This document shows, piece by piece, positions 18,745 to 28,693 of a stretch of DNA of 50,000 nucleotides. Both the position numbers and the translations under genes were made by a program. The DNA lies in assembly GCA_009760855.2 (NCBI GenBank), contig WPIO01000057.1:632501-682500 (forward strand), given 5' to 3'. The notes below the pieces were generated by a model. It was not told the origin of the DNA. It saw nothing but the letters and a program-made list of their open reading frames with translations, and made no database searches. The DNA is from Cristatella mucedo. Its lineage: Eukaryota > Bryozoa > Phylactolaemata > Cristatellidae. Position 1 is the stretch's first letter, and each line of letters begins with the position of its first letter.

Positions 18745-20270
18745 CTATCCGGTCAGGACATAATCGTCGTACCGGCGGGGAAGTGTCACAGCTCGCCTGG
18801 GCCGCTGTACTGGATCAGCTCTGTCCCCTTCAGGTGCAGGGGGCGCCTCTTGCTGCCCTGGTACGAGGCGCAAGTCGGACACGTGGCGACGCACACCGTC
18901 GATCTCGATTCCCACGCCCTGCCCCTCACTTGTTACCGTGCCCTCGGGCCACTCGGTCGTACAACGAGCGCCGGCAGGCTTCACAAAGACTCGCTGGCCG
19001 ACAGCATATTGAGTATTCCTCGGGCCCTGATCTGTCTGTGCTCTGAAGAGGGGGCTTTTCCACTCATAGGAGAACAGCCTTCTGCAGGGCACTGATTCCT
19101 CGTGCAACCCGGCTGTTGGCGAGATGTTGTACCAATACACCATCATCAGGACGTTCTTGCCCGTGCGAGCCGCCATTCCCTTGATGGTCCTGTGGTTTCG
19201 CTCAACGATGCCGTTGCCGGAGGGTTTATAGGCGCAACGGTATATGGGCTCCACGCCCCAGCGGTCGCAAAGACTGCGAAGAGATGTTGAGCGAAAGCTC
19301 GCACCGTTGTCCATGAGCAGCTGCTGCGGAGGGCCACGCTCCCTAAAAATTTCTCCCAGATTTTGCACCAATGTGTTTTTTCTCCCTCGTCGGGTATTCG
19401 CCTCCAAATAGCGAAACGGCTTGGTCCACAATCTACCACGGTCAGATATTTTTGGCCCTTGAAATGCGTTACGTCGCAGGCCAGGCGCTGCCAATTCTCG
19501 CTTACATCCAGCACGCCTGCACTCCATGCGACTGGTGCAGGATCGATCGACTTGCAACGAGGGCAAGCCTTCACGACGGCTTCGACGTCCTTCCGCCGGA
19601 TAGTAGCTTTCGGGTGGCACATTCTGGCAAGGTACAGTGTCCTGTCAACTCCAAAGTGGTGAAGGCTGTGGAAACTCTTTAGGTCGACGCCAACCGCCGG
19701 CGAAGACGCCTGCTCTGGAACAGCGAGACAGCTTACATTCGCCCTCGTCCATTTCTGAGAGACGCGGGTCAGCTGGTCGGCTTTATTGTTGGATGATCGC
19801 ACTAGGACTACGGAAGCCTTCAATCCACACTCTGACACCGTGTCGGCTATCAGTGCTAGCCTGCGTTTGATAAGCGCCTCTCCCATGCCGTGGGCTCGTA
19901 CAGGCTTATCTCCAACCAGCAGTGACTGTAGCCATCCGTGAACAGTTACTGAATCTGTCCGAATCTCCACCTGCCGTAATGACCAAGCAATGGCCAGATT
20001 GAGGCCCTTGATGATAGCCTCCAGCTCGGCAAGATTGATGTGGGCTACGTCGTCCGCTTTTCGCAGCCAGGAGGCATCCTCGACGATTCTTCCTCCTATA
20101 TCCAGGCATGTGCCGATAGCAAGGCTGCTGGCATCACACCAGAGGATGCCAATATCCAGATTCGGCACATTCCAAATGCCTGAAACTGGATCGTCGGCAT
20201 GCAATCGCTGCATCAACTCACCCGCCATGGCTATGACATTTTTCACCAACGACTGAGTCCCAACCGACAT
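18745..20270 (-). pseudogene. Retroelement RNase H and DDE integrase (frameshifted)
   Basis: The first frame (20270 downward) encodes an RNase H ('IGILWCDASSLAIGTCLD', 'HINLAELEAIIKGLNLAI', 'EIRTDSVTVHGWL'). Next are the integrase zinc-binding region ('HFGVDRTLYLARMCHP', then 'CPRC') and the first catalytic Asp ('LACDVTHFKG'). Near 19390 the frame breaks. The second frame (to 18745) carries 'LLMDNGASFRS' (second Asp), 'YKPSGNGIVERNHRTIKG' (Glu), and a C-terminal SH3-like region ('YAVGQRVFVKPAG'). The DDE triad is thus present but split by a frameshift. A second break separates this part from RT. As sequenced it would be inactive; assembly error is possible. Confidence 0.75.
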
Positions 20271-21576
20271 CGCCAGCAGCTCGCTTTAGGTAACTGCAGG
20301 CCGGGCGAAGCCAGCCTGCGATTGGGAAATGCCCGATCAGCTGCCCGCACCACGAAAACAGCTGGCGTCGCGATGGGGCGTTATGCAATGCGCTCACCAC
20401 GTTATCGCGGCGCCAACGAAGCTCCTCACCTTCGTTTGGCCTGCATACTCGAAGGCCAAGGACCCTTCCGCCAGCGAGGCTTTCTGGCGGCTTAGCCTCC
20501 AAACCAAATGTTCGTAGCAAGTCGATTACATCACCATTCGAGACAACGCTGTTATTGACAACAATATCGTCGACAAACGAATCGGTACCAGCACGAACTC
20601 GCTCATCCATGGACAAGACCTTTGTCAGAATCGCGGTCATTATTTTCGGGGCGACATTAAGTCCGAAACCTAGTCGTGTGAGGCAGTACCGACGGCCTTT
20701 GTACTCCACGACCTGATATTGCCAGAGAGCGGGATCAACATGCACCTGCAAGTATGCTTTTCGCAGGTCAATTATGCTCACGCTCTCGCCCAGCCGTCGC
20801 CACGCTCTGAGCTTGGTGCTACACACATCGCCACCAGCCGTGTGACTCGATATAAACTGATTAAGTTCTCGGTAGTCCATCACGGGCCTCACTTTGCCTT
20901 TACTTGCCTGTACGACGGCCATTAGAGGGATCAGGCCACCACAATGACCAGCGAACGGCTGCAACCAGCCTTCCTTGATCCACTCTTCCACCTCCTTTTC
21001 GTATTCGGCACGAATTTCCTCTCCCACATGATATGAAGCGACATGGTTCGTCAATTGGGGGACGACACAACGATTCGTCCACTCCCACTTGACTGACCAG
21101 CGCCCCCGATGGCAAACTGCCTTAAAGTCCTTGTCCTCAATCAGTACGTCAGCGGCCGACGATACTGCAGCACGTTTGACACTAGAAGACGCCACTACTG
21201 CTGCCTCGGAACGGTGTGCTGGCTCTGGAACTCTCCTTTGGCACATGAACTCAACATGACCAGCGGAAGGACCGATAATCACGCCGCCTAGAAGTTCAAT
21301 GGCATCCATACCGAGTAGTAACCCGAAACCAGGAAGAACATCTGACACAAGGCAGTCCAGCACTATGGTTCGTCCGCAGAGGGCTACCGTAGCGACGCAC
21401 GTGGACTTGCAGACAGCCGTGGCTCCATTCATCATTACGACTTCCTCGCACGCTCGCCTCACCCTCGCAGGGTCCGCAAGCGTCGCCGAAATGATGGACC
21501 TCGAGCACCCAGTATCCACGAGCGCAGACGCCTCGGAGTTTTCGATGAGGACACGTACAGAACGAAGGCGCGCCAT
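20218..21576 (-). CDS. Retroelement protease and reverse transcriptase
   Basis: A 452-residue frame. The aspartic protease is at residues ~5-95, with active site 'ALVDTGCSRSII'. The RT follows: 'VRPVMDYRELNQFI', palm motif 'VSIIDLRKAYLQVHV', 'LTRLGFGLNVAPKIM', and catalytic 'DSFVDDIVV' with both Asp intact. Connection sequence follows and ends in 'WCGQLIGHFPIAGW'. The frame is lost near 20250; RNase H continues in another frame. The product would mature the particle proteins and copy RNA to DNA. The motif pattern resembles Ty3/gypsy elements, not BEL or copia, but I cannot place the lineage more finely. Confidence 0.78.
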   Translation of the reverse strand: MARLRSVRVLIENSEASALVDTGCSRSIISATLADPARVRRACEEVVMMNGATAVCKSTCVATVALCGRTIVLDCLVSDVLPGFGLLLGMDAIELLGGVIIGPSAGHVEFMCQRRVPEPAHRSEAAVVASSSVKRAAVSSAADVLIEDKDFKAVCHRGRWSVKWEWTNRCVVPQLTNHVASYHVGEEIRAEYEKEVEEWIKEGWLQPFAGHCGGLIPLMAVVQASKGKVRPVMDYRELNQFISSHTAGGDVCSTKLRAWRRLGESVSIIDLRKAYLQVHVDPALWQYQVVEYKGRRYCLTRLGFGLNVAPKIMTAILTKVLSMDERVRAGTDSFVDDIVVNNSVVSNGDVIDLLRTFGLEAKPPESLAGGRVLGLRVCRPNEGEELRWRRDNVVSALHNAPSRRQLFSWCGQLIGHFPIAGWLRPACSYLKRAAGDVGWDSVVGEKCHSHGG

Positions 21577-21617
21577 AACGGAGGGGAAAGCACCGGCGCA
21601 GTAATGCGTGCTCTCCC

Positions 21618-22364
21618 CTACTCGTTTTTTGGCCAGTTTGGTACGACCGCCCGATCCGAGCAGTTAGCAGCGAGATGTTGAATGCTCCCACAGACGTAAC
21701 AGTGCCTCCCGCGACCACGGCGGGCCGCGTTAGAAGGACAATCACGGCGTAAGTGCCCGATCGCCTTGCATAGGAAACACACAACATCTCTGTTATTCGG
21801 TGCCTGGGGAGGCCATCCGGAACGAGAACCGGATGCGAAGCAACTTTCTGCCGCTTTCGGAATGCTGACGCTTGCCTTCACTATGACCCGAGCCTTCTCG
21901 ACAAGAACATCCGCAGGCATTTCCGCGAGGTTGCATGAGGCTTGGAGGTGCCTCTTTGCGGCCTCCGGCAGCCCAGCAACAAAGGCGCATTTGACAAAAT
22001 CACCGGCCACCAGCCTAGCCAACCGATTCAAGTCCGCCCAAAAGCCATCCACATTTTCACTTTCAGCAAGGCGACGCGAGGCGAATTCCTCGTAGGCATC
22101 GAAGCGATTCGGCGAGAATGCTGCCAGCAGCGCTTTTCTTACCGTGGCGTAGTCTTCCTTAGCCGCCTCGGGGACGCCATCGTATACGGCGTATGCCACA
22201 CGTGTAAGGAATAGCGGCAGGAAATTTTGCAATTCACCAACCCCTTGCATCTTGACCAATCTTTCGAACCGATTTAGCGATTCAGCGAAATCTCCGCTGC
22301 CGTCAAATTGCGAAATTTTTCCTTCCATTAGTTGTACTTTCAGACTCATCGTTATACGGACCAC
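21618..22364 (-). CDS. Retroelement Gag
   Basis: This 248-residue open frame encodes a capsid-like region of the retrotransposon gag type (an 'RVAYAVYDGVPEAAKEDY' helix region, then 'ALLAAFSPNRFDAYEEF' and 'RLAESENVDGFWADLNRL'). Two C-terminal CCHC zinc knuckles follow, 'CFLCKAIGHLRRDC' and 'CYVCGSIQHLAANC', at about residues 199-235. It would form the particle core and bind the genomic RNA. The internal Met at residue 6 (MSLKVQL) could also be the start. It is the only intact frame of the element. It ends shortly before the protease frame, so Pol would need a frameshift or reinitiation. Confidence 0.8.
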   Translation of the reverse strand: MVRITMSLKVQLMEGKISQFDGSGDFAESLNRFERLVKMQGVGELQNFLPLFLTRVAYAVYDGVPEAAKEDYATVRKALLAAFSPNRFDAYEEFASRRLAESENVDGFWADLNRLARLVAGDFVKCAFVAGLPEAAKRHLQASCNLAEMPADVLVEKARVIVKASVSIPKAAESCFASGSRSGWPPQAPNNRDVVCFLCKAIGHLRRDCPSNAARRGRGRHCYVCGSIQHLAANCSDRAVVPNWPKNE

Positions 22365-22388
22365 ACAATCGCTCCCGCCGAAATAGCT

Positions 22389-22920
22389 TGTAGTTTGGTT
22401 GCACAGTAGAGAGCCAGCCGATGCCTAATGTAGTTCGCATGTATGTATCGTATGCAGGCTCCTCTGATAAGCTACTGGTGAGCTGTTAGAAGCACCACCG
22501 AGAGGGGCCGGTGCACAGCTGGGGTCCGCCTGTGATGTGGTATGGACAGAGGCCAGTAACCAGCTGGTGGCCAGATGGTGGATTCACCATCAGGGTCGGC
22601 CAGTGCACTGCTGTGATCCGCCTTTGATGTGGCATGGACCAGCTGGTGGCCAGATGGTGGATTCACCATCAGGGTCGGCCAGTGCACTGCTGTGATCCGC
22701 CTTTGATGTGGCATGGACCAGCTGGTGGCCAGATGGTGGATTCACCATCAGGGTTGGCCGGTGCACAGTTGTGGTCGATGAGTCATCGGAGTCGACCAGG
22801 GGAGGGGAGTCGTGTGAGGGCAGGGGCTGAGGGAAGCCGTGCGCTCTGGGGCTCCGTGTGCTGGGAATAAACTGTCGGTGTTAGGCATCGGCTGGCTCTC
22901 TACTGTGCAACCAAACTACA
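22389..22920 (-). repeat. Right terminal repeat of retroelement (inverted, with extra 40 bp arm)
   Basis: This 532 bp repeat equals the reverse complement of the left repeat plus one extra 79 bp unit (492 bp, 22429-22920). On its inner side is an extra 40 bp arm (22389-22428), a direct copy of the left terminus. This repeat alone is therefore palindromic at its ends (TGTAGTTTGG...CCAAACTACA). The gag ATG lies only 25 bp inside it, leaving little room for a standard leader. Confidence 0.85.
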
Positions 22921-23352
22921 CGAGGTATTTGTAGACTGTTGGATAATAATAATAATGCACTTGATAAAGCGCCCCCAGAGAACTTAAATCTCTTTCTAGG
23001 CGCTTTAGATTTGCTGCAAAGGGAAATGCAATTGAATGGTAAGTTAAATCATGCTTGAAAAACAAACAAAATGAATGATACGGTTAGGGGTGACATGCAC
23101 AGGGTCAGCATGCAAATGTGGTTAGTGGCAGCCTGCACAGTGTCAGCAAGCATAAGCACGTGAAGGACGAATCACAGGGAGCCACTAAATGCTGTCCTAA
23201 ATAGGTGTGTTTTTAAGTTCCTTTTAAATGTGGTCAGGTCAGGGGATGTTGTGACGTAAGTCGGGAGGGATTTCCAGGCTTTGGGAGCATACAAACTAGA
23301 TGCGCGGTCTCCAAAGGATTTGAGGTTTGTACGAGGTATTCCAAAAAGCGGG
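22921..23352 (-). mobile_element. LINE family A: remainder of split copy plus a second copy
   Basis: 22921-22944 continues the LINE broken by the retroelement. At 22945 an AAT microsatellite starts a second inverted family A copy. It has the tail, 3' UTR and ORF2 end, reading 'FGDRASSLYAPKAWKSLP' on the minus strand. Confidence 0.8.
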
Positions 23353-23364
23353 TGGTACGATGCG

Positions 23365-23620
23365 TGGCCTAGAAGGATGACATGCACAGGGTCAGCATGC
23401 ACAGTGTAAGCACGCATAAGCACATGAGCGAATCACAGGGACCCACTAAATGCTGTCATAAATACGTGCGGTTTTAATTTCTTTTTAAATGTAATCAAGT
23501 CAGCAGATGTCGCGACAGAAGTCGGGAGTAAGTTCCAAGCTTTGGGAGCACATGAACTAAATGCACGGCCTCTCGAGGATTTGAGGTTGGTGCGAGGTAT
23601 GAGTAAACAGTTCTGAATGG
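23365..23620 (-). mobile_element. LINE family A, internal fragment
   Basis: Another inverted fragment, with 3' UTR ('GACATGCACAGGGTCAGCAT') and ORF2 end but without the terminal tail. It follows the previous copy directly. Confidence 0.7.
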
Positions 23621-23819
23621 CGGGTTAGTCACTGTTCGGCTGGCTATCGCTCCGAGATGAATCAGTCTTACTGATGTTTTTCTGTTCTCTTGTGTCTCGA
23701 TCGATACAACAGGTCACTCGTCCCCTTCACTCCATAGAACTTCGCTACTGCCATTCATGTTCCCCAGGTCCCCATGTGTGGACGAATAAATTAGCTGTTC
23801 CGTTCCTCCTCTCTCCCCA

Positions 23820-24450
23820 GGTGTCAAGATTAGAAGCTGTCTCCCACAGTGGCTTGTAAAAAGTTTAACTAGCTCTTTAGTTCTGTCTCGGCTTGATTAT
23901 TGTAATTCCCTTTTGGCTGGGCTACCAAAGAAAGCTATTATGGCACTACAGCGGACTATGAATATGGCTGCAAGGCTGGTCTTCAAGTCCCAGCGGTTTG
24001 AGCACGTGTCTCCTTTGCTGAAAGAGCTAGAATGGTTGCCGGTTGAGCAAAGGATACAGAGCAAAGTTCTTACGCTGACCCACAAGGCCCGCCACGGCTC
24101 GGCTCCTTCGTATCTAGCTGAACTGCTGCATCAGTTTCAGCCTGTTCGCGCCCTCAGGTCCTGTGTGGACGATAAATTAGCTGTTCCGTTCCTCCTCTTA
24201 AAGACCGTCGGCGACAGAAGCTTTACTACATCCATGCTACTCACTACCTCAACTGCTCTCCTGATTAGGCTATGCTTCCCTCTTTCTCTTTATTCCATGA
24301 GATGAAGTCTGTTGGCTACCGAATGTGTACCGAAAGCCGCTTAGGCTGTGAGAGAGCTATACAAAACTCATTTTTGAAAAATATTTGAAAACGCTCATCA
24401 AAACTCGTAGCACCCACATAGCCTTAATGGCTTTGTGGAGTTACAGACGG
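23820..24450 (+). mobile_element. LINE family B, 3' fragment
   Basis: ORF2 C-terminus, 'LLAGLPKKAIMALQRTMNMA', 'RLVFKSQRFEHVSPLLKELE' and 'APSYLAELLHQFQPVRAL', then a shortened 3' UTR. It is close to the copy at 8240-10910 but has an internal deletion after 'VGDRSF'. Confidence 0.8.
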
Positions 24451-24462
24451 TGATACATTATA

Positions 24463-24600
24463 CTTAATTACATTGCAATCTGCACGAAATCTGGGTGTCC
24501 GGTTCCAAAGCCAAGTTTCACTAGACTGCAACATTAGCTCCTCAAACATGTCGGCTTGTTTCAGCTACATAGCAGTGCTCAAATGCGTACTTGGTCAGAC
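24463..24600 (+). mobile_element. LINE family A, internal ORF2 fragment
   Basis: This encodes 'SARNLGVRFQSQVSLDCNIS' and 'SACFSYIAVLKCV', the region between the RT thumb and the C-terminal tail of family A. Confidence 0.7.
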
Positions 24601-24604
24601 AAAG

Positions 24605-25000
24605 TTATTAATAATAATAATACGTGGCTATAGCTCGCGAGTGAACTCTATCTATAATAATAAAAAATTAGTAATAATAAATTGGATATGTCGCCCACAG
24701 AGAACTCGATCTCTTTCAAATCACTTTAAATTTGGTGCAAAGGAAGCACAATCTAAGTACTTCGCAGAGACTGTAAAGAGAGCACGGCACGCAAGATTAG
24801 TGGTAAGATTCAAAAATCATCAAGCATTACATTGTTAGATGTGACATACACAGGATCAATAGATAGATACGATGGTTAACAGCAAGCACAGTGTCAGCAT
24901 GCACAGGCACACAAGGGACCAATCGCAAAGACCCATTAAATGCTATAATAAACGGGTGCCTTAAGCTTTTTTCAATGTCATTTCAGGGGATCACATTCAA
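24605..25000 (-). mobile_element. LINE family A relative, 3' fragment
   Basis: A TAA microsatellite with a decayed tail and 3' UTR in reverse orientation. Strongly diverged. Confidence 0.55.
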
Positions 25001-25009
25001 GCTGCTCCG

Positions 25010-25175
25010 TGCATTTGCGTCATCGCCTCTCAGCTGCAGTACGTCACTACTAGCACGTCATCTGACGCATGCAAAAAGATGCCTGTAATTGGTGCAAAGT
25101 TCTGTTGCTAGGCTCTACGTCATGACTGTCGCAAATGGCATGTTAAATCGCTAGCCGTGACCTGCATTGGATCCA
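25010..25175 (+). mobile_element. LINE family A relative, decayed coding fragment
   Basis: Plus-strand remnants of the 'LV.AFVTSRLDYCNSLL...Q.VQNS.ARL' region with stops. Its start coincides with the end of the inverted fragment before it. Confidence 0.45.
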
Positions 25176-25230
25176 CATCAATTAGGGTATCTACTTATGG
25201 CTTTGTCACTCTGGTGTGGTTGTATTTGAT

Positions 25231-25297
25231 AGTCCGAGGTCGTGGGCTCGAGCCCCATGGCGTATGCGAAGCACCTGAATAAAGATGAAGTTCTCTT
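25231..25297 (+). mobile_element. SINE family B, 3' half
   Basis: A B-box (GTGGGCTCGAGCCCC) with the shared 3' segment 'AAAGATGAAGTTCTCTTA'. It is truncated on both sides and joins directly to LINE sequence. Confidence 0.6.
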
Positions 25298-25705
25298 ATA
25301 CCTCGTACAAACCTTAAATCCTTTGGAGACCGTGCATTTAGTTCATATGCTCCCAAAGACTGGAACTCCCTCCCGACCTGCGTCAGAACATCCCCTGACC
25401 TGACCACATTTTAAAGGAACCTAAAAACACACCTATTTAGGACAGCATTTAGTGGGTCCCTGTGATTCGTCCTTGATGTGCTTATGCGTGCTGACACTGT
25501 GCATGCTGCCACTAACCACATTTGCATGCTGACCCTGTGCATGTCACCCCTAACCATATTATTCATTTCGTCTGTTTTTCAAGCATGATTTTACTTACCA
25601 TTCAATTGCATTTCACTTTACAGCAAATGTAAAGCGCCTAGAGAGAGATTAAGTTCTCTGAGGGCGCTTTATCAAGTGAATTATTGTTATTAATATTATT
25701 AGGGT
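25298..25705 (+). mobile_element. LINE family A, 3' end
   Basis: ORF2 end with one stop, a full 3' UTR and the complete tail ('AAAGCGCCTAGAGAGAGATT' ... 'GGGCGCTTTATCAAGTG') followed by TTATTGTTATTAATATTATT. This is the best preserved tail in the window. Confidence 0.85.
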
Positions 25706-25947
25706 GCTACACAAGTGAATTATATTTGCTTACAGGCTCTGGGAGATAAAAGCCAATCGCTGGCACGTTGCACGTGCTAGGCATGTTTCGTCGTTGGCAA
25801 CGCGATGCCATGAACGTTGGCACGCTGCAAGCTCGACGGCACCGTAGTTCGCAACGTTGCCAGTTTGTGTCGGTCGTGTGGCTTAGACACGTGCACAAAA
25901 CGTATTCCTAAAGAGTGACCGTGGCTGGTACGTGTGGTCGTTGCAGT
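25706..25947. other. Left flank of the retroelement array
   Basis: Non-coding. A segment near 25875 ('GTCGGTCGTGTGGCTTAGAC') recurs in altered form just inside copy 1 near 25991 ('GTCGGTCGGTTGTGTGGC'), so the junction has been locally duplicated. No intact U2 sequence precedes copy 1. Confidence 0.5.
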
Positions 25948-25982
25948 ATGGCGGCGGCGTTTTGGCTAGGATGGGAGTGTAG
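25948..25982 (+). other. U2 snRNA-like leader at copy 1 5' end
   Basis: The first 35 bp of copy 1 resemble U2 snRNA nt 1-36. 'CGGCGTTTTGGCTA' corresponds to U2 'CGGCCTTTTGGCTA', and the final 'AGTGTAG' is identical to U2 nt 30-36. It is altered and GC-richer, so it is not a functional U2. Confidence 0.65.
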
Positions 25983-26379
25983 AATGCATGTCGGTCGGTT
26001 GTGTGGCGGCTTACACACGTCTCAGTAATCGTCGTTTACTGGAGTTATAACTTATCATCCACTCTTAACCCATCGGTATTCGTGAGCACGAACATTATTG
26101 TGATTTTGTAGAGTGTTTACTTTTTAGTTAGGGCCCCTAGTTACGGTTATTTTTGCATCTGAAGGGACCCGGCCTTAGGCCGCCCGTTAGGCAGGGCCGG
26201 AAGCCGCCGCTGGGTCAGAGGAATTTCCTTCCTACTGCCTGAGCCGTGACTCGTTAGTGCCTGTGGGTAGTCTCTCTCGATTCCCCTAGTTAGTGTGAAT
26301 CTTTTACTGGTAGTTTTGTGTGCGAACGCTTTCGGGTTCGGTATTTGTACGCGTTCCCGTGTTGTGCCCTTGTTCCGTC

Positions 26380-27000
26380 TTGCGGAGCCCCGCCCACCGG
26401 TTGTTTCGACAATATCGTCGAATCCGGTGCCTGTCTGTGTAAGATTTTGTCTTAGCCTGTGTAATATTTAAATTTTTACAGTATTAGTGTAAGTTGCATG
26501 CGCATACGCCCTTGGTCTTAGCTTTTAGTCGCCACGCGGTCGCGTCCTCGGACCCGCGGCAGGGTAGCCCCGCCCACCGGGTATTCCGGCGATAAAGTCG
26601 AATCCGGAGCGGGTTTGCAATCCTTTCCAGTAGTCTTAGCCTTTTATTTGCATTCTCCACCACCTCGTATTAGCCCTGTATCTTCCTACCCCCGGGATGA
26701 GATTTTACCGGCCACGCGGCCGCGCCGGCGGGCCCACCGCGGCTAAGCCCCGCCTACTCTGGTATTCCGGCCTTAAAGCTGAACCGGAGGGGTATTTACA
26801 TCTAACGCACTTATAGATAGCTTGAGAACGGCGTTCTCCTAATTATAGTCGCCTGTTGTCTTGTGCATAACCTTCAGCGCGTCTTTTCGCGGCCACGCGG
26901 CCGCGCTCCTCTGTCCTGCCCGGGCTTTCCCCTAGGGGCTGGGCGGGTTCCGGCTCTTCCTTCACCGCGCCGGATCCGCTACTCGTACCCGGACGAGCTT
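26380..27000 (+). repeat. 180 bp tandem repeats in copy 1 leader
   Basis: 'GCCCCGCC' blocks recur at 26387, 26567 and 26747, exactly 180 bp apart. 'GGCCACGCGGCCGCG'-type blocks recur near 26530, 26710 and 26890 with the same spacing. Each unit holds a hairpin-forming segment such as 'TTTCGACAATATCGTCGAA' or 'ATTCCGG...CCGGA'. Their role is unknown; candidates are promoter modules or structured leader RNA. Confidence 0.75.
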
Positions 27001-27261
27001 GGTATAGAAAGGCTCCTCTCGCCATCCTCCACCCACAGCTGCTTGTCCGGTTAATGTTCTAGTAACCAAGAGGCCCATGGCAAGCTTACAACTGCCAGGA
27101 ATGTGGCACAGCTGTTTTGCTCGCCGCGGCCCGCCCCCAATAGGTTTGCCTACCGGCCAGGAATCCCCCTGGCCGGTCAGCTACAGAGCGTCGACGAGGC
27201 GGAATCACCTCCTGCTGGCAGGCGCCTAGGAGACTTCAGCTAGTCGTACTGCTGGCCGGAC

Positions 27262-28693
27262 ATGTCCGAGCCAGTAGCTGTGGCTCCCCCTGCACCCCCC
27301 CCCCCCCCAAAGCGCCCTCCCTCGGATCCTCGGCGTGTCGTTCGCCTCGGTTGTGGGCTCACCGCTCTCCATCCCTGGCCTACTCCCCGGCGCTTCCCCG
27401 CTCGCCAAGCTCAACCCGCTCGCTGTGGTTGTCCCCCCTCGCCCCCCTCGGCCAGGGGATATGACGGGAAGAACCTAGACGTAATTGTCCAGGGTGCCAG
27501 CAAGGCCATCCAGCCTGCGGCTGTCGAATACGCTTACGTGAGTAAGCCAAGGAAGTTCGTTGAGCTGGGCTTCCTGACGGAGGAGCAGGCCCGTGGGGCC
27601 GCGCAGGCCCTAGCTAAAGTCTTTCCCGCTGCGCGCCATCAGGTGGATCGGTCCCTCCTTGTCACCCTTTCCGGCATACACCCGCGCACCCCCTTCTCGG
27701 AGGTAGTGAAGGCCTTCGCGCCATTTGCGAAGGTTTTAAGTGAGAAGCAGGGCTACCTGAGAGGAACCAAAATACGTTCTGACTAGAGGGTGCTCCAGTG
27801 TGAGATGGAGGCTCCTCCCCCCCTCCTTCCTGTTGATTGGTGACTGCCCGGACCCCGTCATGGTCCGGTATCCTGGCATGCCTCCCCCATGCGGTCACTG
27901 TGGTGCCCAAGGCCACAGGGCCCTCGGCTGCCCTAATCGGATCTGCAACGGCTGTGGACTCGTGGGGCATGTCTTTGCAGACTGCACCAAGGTGGTCTGC
28001 TTCAGGTGCCGCAAGACGGGGCACCTCATCCGGGCCTGCCCATCGAGGCCCAAGTGTGGCCACTGCAACGACAACAGCCACTCCACCCGTGACTGCCCGA
28101 AAGCCCGCCCACAAGCGGCTAAGGCCCCGCAGCTGCTATGGGCACCGGATGAGGAAGACGGCATCCTGGCAAGGCTTGCAGTAGCGGTGGAAGCGGAAGT
28201 CGTCCCCCCTGAGGCCCTTGCTACCCCGTCGGCCCCCCTCGAGACCCAAGCGCCAGTCGTCCCCCTCCCCACTCCCCACCTCATCAACCCCCTCTCCCAA
28301 CCCTTCGTCGACACCCAGGTCCCCTCCCTCCTAAGCCTGGCCTCACAGGAGCCGCAACTGCTGCGGGGCTTCACTGCCAGCTTCGACCACGATTCACAGC
28401 GGACAGCCAGCCCTGAAGAAGTGCCGCTCTCGTCGTGGGTGCTCTCCTCCCTGTTTGGCTCACAGGACAGCGAAGATGCCCCTCGGGAGCCGCTGGCCGA
28501 ATACTCGCCTGTGGCCCCCGAGTCGCCCCCTCCCATCGCCATAGACGAGAGCTCCTCGGACTCCCTCGCCTCGACCCTTCAGCCGGCTCGCCGAGAAGGA
28601 CCGGCTAAGCCCAAAAATAAGGGCAAGCAAGGTGGGGCCGTCAAGACCCTGCCAGAGGGGAAACGAAACCTGCCTAGAAATGTCAAACCCTAG
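27262..28693 (+). pseudogene. Copy 1 ORF1 (RNA-binding, zinc-knuckle protein), broken
   Basis: The first frame (27262-27786) has a Pro-rich N-terminus, then a ~75-residue domain also found in copy 3 ('KFVELGFLTEEQARGAAQAL', 'HQVDRSLLVTLSGIHPR') that may be an RRM-like fold, as in many LINE ORF1 proteins. It ends at TAG (27784-27786), where copy 3 reads through with Asn. After a C7 run near 27815 the frame must shift to 27800-28693. That frame holds four CCHC knuckles ('CGHCGAQGHRALGC', 'CNGCGLVGHVFADC', 'CFRCRKTGHLIRAC', 'CGHCNDNSHSTRDC') and a Pro/Ser-rich acidic tail. The protein would coat the element RNA. Copy 2 shares both breaks. Confidence 0.75.

Larger units (their letters stand above)
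18179..22920 (-). mobile_element. Gypsy-like retroelement with inverted terminal repeats
   Basis: This 4742 bp unit encodes gag, protease, RT, RNase H and a DDE integrase on the minus strand, the order of Ty3/gypsy-type elements. Its ends are TGTAG...CTACA and it is flanked by the 5 bp duplication CGAGG (18174-18178 and 22921-22925), as expected for integrase-mediated insertion. Unlike a normal LTR element, the two long terminal repeats (413 bp left, 492 bp core right) are inverted relative to each other, not direct. Pol carries at least two frameshifts. It lies inside a family A LINE. Confidence 0.8.

Noticed and set aside
18179-22920. DIRS-type element, because of the inverted ends
   Set aside because: The integrase is of the DDE type (split by a frameshift) and no tyrosine recombinase is visible; a 5 bp target duplication is also unlike DIRS elements.
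27800-28693. CCHC zinc-finger frame as a host CNBP-like gene
   Set aside because: The same knuckles lie upstream of RT in three tandem elements, and copy 3 links them to the element-specific N-terminal domain, so it is retrotransposon ORF1.
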